A stretch of 7,775 nt of DNA, from the NCBI GenBank assembly GCA_020441225.1, contig JAGRMP010000030.1, forward strand, positions 1 through 7,775. The letters are read 5' to 3'. Below are positions 4,078-7,775 of this stretch, piece after piece. The notes under the pieces were generated by a model. The model was not told the origin of the DNA and did not search any database. It was given only the letters and a program-made list of their open reading frames with translations. This DNA is from Maritimibacter sp. (GTDB lineage: Bacteria; Pseudomonadota; Alphaproteobacteria; Rhodobacterales; Rhodobacteraceae). Numbering within the stretch: the stretch's first letter is position 1; each line of letters begins with the position of its first letter. A program made the position numbers and the translations under genes.

Positions 4078-6528
4078 ATGTCCGATTTTCCCACCACCGC
4101 GCGGGTCGTTGTCATCGGCGGCGGCGTGGTCGGCGTCTCGGTGCTCTACCACCTCGCGCTTGCCGGTTGGACCGACTGCGTGCTCCTGGAGAAGAACGAG
4201 CTCACCGCCGGCTCGACCTGGCATGCGGCGGGCAATGTGCCCAATTTCGCAGGCTCCTGGGCGGTGCTCAACATGCAGCGTTACGGGGCCGCGCTCTACC
4301 GCGAGCTGGGCGCGCGGGTCGATTACCCGATGAATTACCATGTGACCGGCTCGCTCCGTCTCGCCCATGGCCGGGCGCGGATGCAGGAGTTCGAGCATGT
4401 CGCCTCGATGGCCCGGGCGCAGGGGCTGGGGATGGAAACGCAGAGCGTCGCGGAGCTGAAAGCGCGCTATCCGTTCCTCGAGACCCACGATCTCGCGGGC
4501 GGGCTGTGGGACCCGCTCGACGGCGACATCGACCCAGCCCAGCTCACCCAGGCGCTGGCCAAGGGGGCGCGCGATCTCGGCGCGACGCTCCTGCGCTTCA
4601 CCCCCGCGACGGGCGTGCGCAGGGAGGGGGGCGAATGGGTGGTCGAGACGGAGAAGGGCGAGATCCGCTGCGAGAAAGTGGTGAACGCGGCCGGGTATTA
4701 CGCGCCGCGCGTGGGCGAGTGGTTCCGGCGCTATGGCGGGCGGCGGGTGCCCGCTGTGGTGATGAGCCACCAGTATTTCCTCACCGAGGAGATCCCGGAG
4801 CTGCAGGCGTGGAGCGCCGAGACGGGCCGCAAGCTGCCGCTCCTGCGCGACGTCGACACCTCGTACTACCTGCGGCAGGAGAAGCACGGGCTGAACCTCG
4901 GCCCCTACGAGCGCAATTGCCGGGCGCATTGGGTCTCGCCCGATGACCCGATGCCGGAGGATTTCAGCTTTCAGCTCTACCCCGACGATCTCGACCGGCT
5001 GGAGCCCTATATCGAGGACGCGATGGCGCGAGTGCCGCTTCTGGGCACCGCCGGGGTCTCGCGCGTGATCAACGGGCCGATCCCCTATGCGCCCGACGGG
5101 CTGCCGATGCTCGGGCCGATGCCGGGGGTCGAGAACGCCTACGAGGCGCACAGCTTCACCTTCGGCATCGCCCAGGGCGGGGGCGCGGGCAAGGTGGCGG
5201 CCGAATGGATCATCCACGGCGAGACCGAATGGGACATGTGGGATTGCGATCCGCGCCGGTTCACGGGCTTTGCCGATCACAGCTACACGCTGGCCAAGGC
5301 GGTCGAGACCTACGGCCATGAATACGCGATGCATTTCCCGCATCACGCCTGGCCCGCGGGGCGGGGGCGCAAGCTCTCGGCCCTGCACGGGCGGATGCAG
5401 ACGGCGGGGGCGGTCTTTGGCGCCTACAACGGCTGGGAGCGGGCGAACTGGTACGCGCAGCCGGGCGACGACACGTCAGAGGCGGCCACCCAGACCTGGG
5501 ACCGCGACGGGCCCTGGGCGGTGCGGGTGCGCGACGAGGCGCTGGCGGTGCGGGACGGCTGCGGGATGATCGCGATCCCGGGGTTCACCCGGCTCAAGGT
5601 CGAGGGACCGGGCGCGCGGGATTACGTCGACGGGCTCACGGCCTCGCGCCTTCCTGCTGCGGGGCGGATCGGGCTCGCCTATTTCGCCGACAGCAAGGGC
5701 CGGGTCCTGACCGAGATGTCGGTGATGGTGCACGGCGAGGACGAGGTCGGCCTCATCACCGCCGCTGTCGCCCAGTGGCACGACGGCGAGCTTCTGCGCC
5801 GCGGCGCGCCCGCAGGGATCGCGGTGACCGATCACACCGAAGCGGCCGAATGCCTGCTGGTCACCGGGCCGCGCGCCCGCGACGTGCTGGCGCCGCTGGT
5901 CACGGGCCATGACCTCGCCGCGCCGTGGTTGTCGGTGAGTGACGACGGCACGGTTGCAGGCCGGACTTGCGCGCTGATCCGGGTGTCTTTCGCGGGCGAA
6001 CTGGGCTGGGAGATCCACGCCGCGCCTGACGACATGCCGGCGATCTGGGATGCGCTCGCCGCCGCCGGGGTGACCCCGTTTGGCATGTATGCGCTCGACG
6101 CGCTCAGGATCGAGAAAGGGTACCGGACGTGGAAGGGCGATCTGAGCCTCGATGTCACCCTCCTCGAAGCCGGGCTCGACCGCTTCCTCGACCTCGACAA
6201 GGCGCGGGGCTTTCCGGGCAAGGCGGCGCTGGTCGCGGAGCGGGCCGCCGGTCCGGCCCGCCGCTTCGTGTCGCTGATCGTCGAGGGCGCGGGCCAGGAG
6301 CCGCGCGCGATGTCGACCGTCCGCCACGCGGGCGAGGCCGTCGGCGCGGTGACCTCCGCCGCCTGGGGGTACCGGGTCGGCGCCTCGGTCGCGCATGCGG
6401 CGATCCGCGCCGATCTGGCGGTGGCGGGGACCGAGCTGGAGGTCGAGGTCTTCGGCCAGGTCTGCCGCGCGCGGGTGCAGGCCCCGGGGCCGTTGTGGGA
6501 CCCGGAAAACGCGCGGATGCGCGGCTGA
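4078..6528 (+). CDS. FAD-dependent oxidoreductase/GcvT fusion, dimethylglycine or sarcosine dehydrogenase-like
   Basis: The product is 816 residues, full length for the family, with no signal peptide, so cytoplasmic. Residues 8-385 are the DAO-type FAD domain: VVIGGGVVGVS is the dinucleotide-binding loop, LLEKNELT ends the second strand, and GSTWHAAG holds His49, equivalent to the histidine that bears covalent FAD in dimethylglycine dehydrogenase. NGPIPYAPDGLPMLGPMPG and FTFGIAQGGGAGK are the C-terminal FAD segments. Residues 390-460 are the central FAO_M region, with WERANWYA close to the family's ERPNWFA. Residues about 478-710 are the GcvT folate domain (FTRLKVEGPGA, SKGRVLTEMSV, FAGELGWEIH, ALRIEKGYRTWKGDLSLD). 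Glu546 may take the place of the acidic folate-site residue. Residues 725-805 are GCV_T_C. The expected reaction is oxidative N-demethylation with transfer of the methylene group to tetrahydrofolate. The exact substrate is not decided by sequence. It is coupled to the upstream regulator and 19 bp from a paralogue. Confidence 0.95.
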   Translation: MSDFPTTARVVVIGGGVVGVSVLYHLALAGWTDCVLLEKNELTAGSTWHAAGNVPNFAGSWAVLNMQRYGAALYRELGARVDYPMNYHVTGSLRLAHGRARMQEFEHVASMARAQGLGMETQSVAELKARYPFLETHDLAGGLWDPLDGDIDPAQLTQALAKGARDLGATLLRFTPATGVRREGGEWVVETEKGEIRCEKVVNAAGYYAPRVGEWFRRYGGRRVPAVVMSHQYFLTEEIPELQAWSAETGRKLPLLRDVDTSYYLRQEKHGLNLGPYERNCRAHWVSPDDPMPEDFSFQLYPDDLDRLEPYIEDAMARVPLLGTAGVSRVINGPIPYAPDGLPMLGPMPGVENAYEAHSFTFGIAQGGGAGKVAAEWIIHGETEWDMWDCDPRRFTGFADHSYTLAKAVETYGHEYAMHFPHHAWPAGRGRKLSALHGRMQTAGAVFGAYNGWERANWYAQPGDDTSEAATQTWDRDGPWAVRVRDEALAVRDGCGMIAIPGFTRLKVEGPGARDYVDGLTASRLPAAGRIGLAYFADSKGRVLTEMSVMVHGEDEVGLITAAVAQWHDGELLRRGAPAGIAVTDHTEAAECLLVTGPRARDVLAPLVTGHDLAAPWLSVSDDGTVAGRTCALIRVSFAGELGWEIHAAPDDMPAIWDALAAAGVTPFGMYALDALRIEKGYRTWKGDLSLDVTLLEAGLDRFLDLDKARGFPGKAALVAERAAGPARRFVSLIVEGAGQEPRAMSTVRHAGEAVGAVTSAAWGYRVGASVAHAAIRADLAVAGTELEVEVFGQVCRARVQAPGPLWDPENARMRG

Positions 6529-6534
6529 GCGAAC

Positions 6535-6539
6535 GGGAG
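6535..6539 (+). promoter_or_regulatory. Shine-Dalgarno of the second flavoprotein gene
   Basis: GGGAG lies 8 nt before ATG 6548 in the 19-bp gap after the first flavoprotein gene. There is no room for a separate promoter or terminator, which supports cotranscription. Confidence 0.7.
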
Positions 6540-6547
6540 AGACAGAG

Positions 6548-7775
6548 ATGGCACAGATCCCTGGGCAGGCCCGCGTGGTCATCATCGGCGGCGGCGTGGT
6601 CGGCTGTTCGGTCGCCTATCACCTGACCAGGCTCGGCTGGTCCGACGTGGTGCTGCTGGAGCGCAAGCAGCTCACCTCGGGCACCACCTGGCACGCCGCC
6701 GGGCTGATCGCCCAGCTCCGGGCCACCCAGAACATGACCCGGCTCGCGAAATACAGCCAGGAGCTTTACGGCGCGCTGGAGGCAGAGACCGGCGTTGCCA
6801 CCGGGTTCAAGCGGGTGGGGTCGATCACGGTCGCGCTCACCCACGAGCGCCACGAGGAGATCCTGCGCCAGGCCTCCATGGCGCGCGCCTTCGGCGTCGA
6901 GGTCGAACCGATTTCGCCGGGCGAAGTGCAGGCGAAATACCCCCATCTCAACATCGACGGCGTGGTCGGCGGCGTCTACCTGCCGCTCGACGGGCAGGGG
7001 GACCCGGCCAATATCGCCCTCGCGCTCGCCAAGGGGGCGAAGCAGCGCGGGGCGTTGGTGGCCGAGCAGACGGAAGTGACCGGGGTCACCCGGGAGGGGC
7101 GGCGGATCACCGGCGTGGCGTGGCAACAGGGCGAGGAGACCGGGACCATCGCCTGCGACCACGTCGTCAATTGCGCGGGGATGTGGGGCCACGCGGTGGG
7201 CCGGATGCTCGGGACCAACGTGCCGCTCCAGGCCTGCGAGCATTTCTACATCGTGACCGAAAACATCCCCGGGCTCGGCACGCTGCCGGTGCTGCGGGTG
7301 CCGGACGAATGCGCCTATTACAAGGAGGATGCGGGGAAAATCCTGCTCGGCGCTTTCGAGCCGGTGGCCAAGCCCTGGGGCATGGATGGCATCCCCGCCG
7401 ATTTCGAGTTCGACCAATTGCCGGAGGATTTCGACCATTTCGAGCCGATCCTTGAGATGGCCGTGGCCCGCATGCCGCTGCTGGCGGAAGCGGGTATCCA
7501 CACCTTCTTCAACGGTCCCGAGAGCTTTACGCCCGACGACGCCTATCACCTCGGGCTGGCGCCGGAGATGGACAACGTCTGGGTCGCCGCCGGGTTCAAC
7601 TCGATCGGCATCCAGTCGGCGGGGGGCGCGGGGATGGCGCTCGCGGCCTGGATGGACCAGGGGGAAAAACCCTTCGATCTCGGCGATGTCGACATCGCCC
7701 GGATGCAGAGGTTTCAGGGCAACCGGCGCTACCTGGTGGAGCGGTCGAAAGAGACGCTCGGCCTGCTCTACGCCG
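6548..7775 (+). CDS. Second FAD-dependent dimethylglycine/sarcosine dehydrogenase-like protein (3' end outside window)
   Basis: The frame runs open from ATG 6548 to the right edge, giving 409 residues of a protein probably about 800 long. Visible are the FAD loop VVIIGGGVVGCS, LLERKQLTSGTTWHAAG with the covalent-FAD-type His49, the segment FFNGPESFTPDDAYHLGLAP, and GFNSIGIQSAGGAGMALAAWM. It ends in the linker toward the FAO_M region (NRRYLVERSKETLGLLYA). NGPESFTPD and GFNS are closer to sarcosine dehydrogenases than is the upstream paralogue's NGPIPYAPD and FTFGIAQ. The N-terminal 50 residues of the two proteins are nearly colinear, with GGGVVG and WHAAG at the same positions, so they arose by duplication or belong to sister families. 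The pair may act on successive substrates such as dimethylglycine then sarcosine; this is inference. Whether a GcvT domain follows cannot be seen here. Confidence 0.93.
   Translation, partial: MAQIPGQARVVIIGGGVVGCSVAYHLTRLGWSDVVLLERKQLTSGTTWHAAGLIAQLRATQNMTRLAKYSQELYGALEAETGVATGFKRVGSITVALTHERHEEILRQASMARAFGVEVEPISPGEVQAKYPHLNIDGVVGGVYLPLDGQGDPANIALALAKGAKQRGALVAEQTEVTGVTREGRRITGVAWQQGEETGTIACDHVVNCAGMWGHAVGRMLGTNVPLQACEHFYIVTENIPGLGTLPVLRVPDECAYYKEDAGKILLGAFEPVAKPWGMDGIPADFEFDQLPEDFDHFEPILEMAVARMPLLAEAGIHTFFNGPESFTPDDAYHLGLAPEMDNVWVAAGFNSIGIQSAGGAGMALAAWMDQGEKPFDLGDVDIARMQRFQGNRRYLVERSKETLGLLYA

Noticed and set aside
4045..5388. Reverse-strand open frame of 447 codons opposite the first flavoprotein
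   Set aside because: The forward frame has unambiguous family motifs; the reverse product has no recognisable domain and typical shadow composition.
6155..7549. Reverse-strand open frame of 464 codons across both flavoprotein genes
   Set aside because: It spans two real forward genes and ends in an Arg/Pro-rich tail with no motif.

Overview
The window is a GC-rich, all-forward-strand stretch that looks like an alphaproteobacterial chromosome, most likely Rhodobacteraceae or a near relative. This rests on strong G/C third-position bias, clear Shine-Dalgarno sites, a metal-free XRE-cupin regulator, and tandem dimethylglycine/sarcosine dehydrogenase-like genes. The taxonomic call is inference from gene content and base composition. 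I see no mobile element, CRISPR array, tRNA or rRNA.

The left half (1-3322) encodes four exported or probably exported proteins. The first is the 3' end of an unrecognised, proline/acid-rich protein. The second (437-1468) has a signal peptide and a possible CsgG/LpoB/TolB-N-like fold. The third (1596-2321) has a signal peptide, a bacterial SH3-like domain, a (DTG)n linker and a C-terminal domain with one CxxCH haem-c motif. The fourth (2375-3322) has a signal peptide, a paralogous SH3-like domain and a YceI domain. Genes three and four share a cysteine-paired SH3-like module and are only 53 bp apart. A GC-rich hairpin (1480-1509) separates them from gene two, and a 12-bp perfect stem (3348-3377) closes the block.

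The right half (3413-7775) is a catabolic operon. An XRE-cupin regulator (3489-4067) is preceded by two 27-bp palindromes 32 bp apart that overlap a recognisable -35/-10 pair, a good picture of autoregulation. Its stop codon lies inside the Shine-Dalgarno of an 816-residue FAD oxidoreductase/GcvT fusion (4078-6528). Twenty bases later a paralogue (6548 to the window end, truncated) begins. Both flavoproteins keep the GGGVVG dinucleotide motif and the TWHAAG motif that carries the covalent-FAD histidine in dimethylglycine and sarcosine dehydrogenases. They probably demethylate N-methylated amino acids and pass the one-carbon unit to tetrahydrofolate, with the cupin sensing the substrate or a relative.

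The least ordinary part is the SH3-CxxCH / SH3-YceI pair, a possible periplasmic redox or lipid-binding module whose function I cannot assign.
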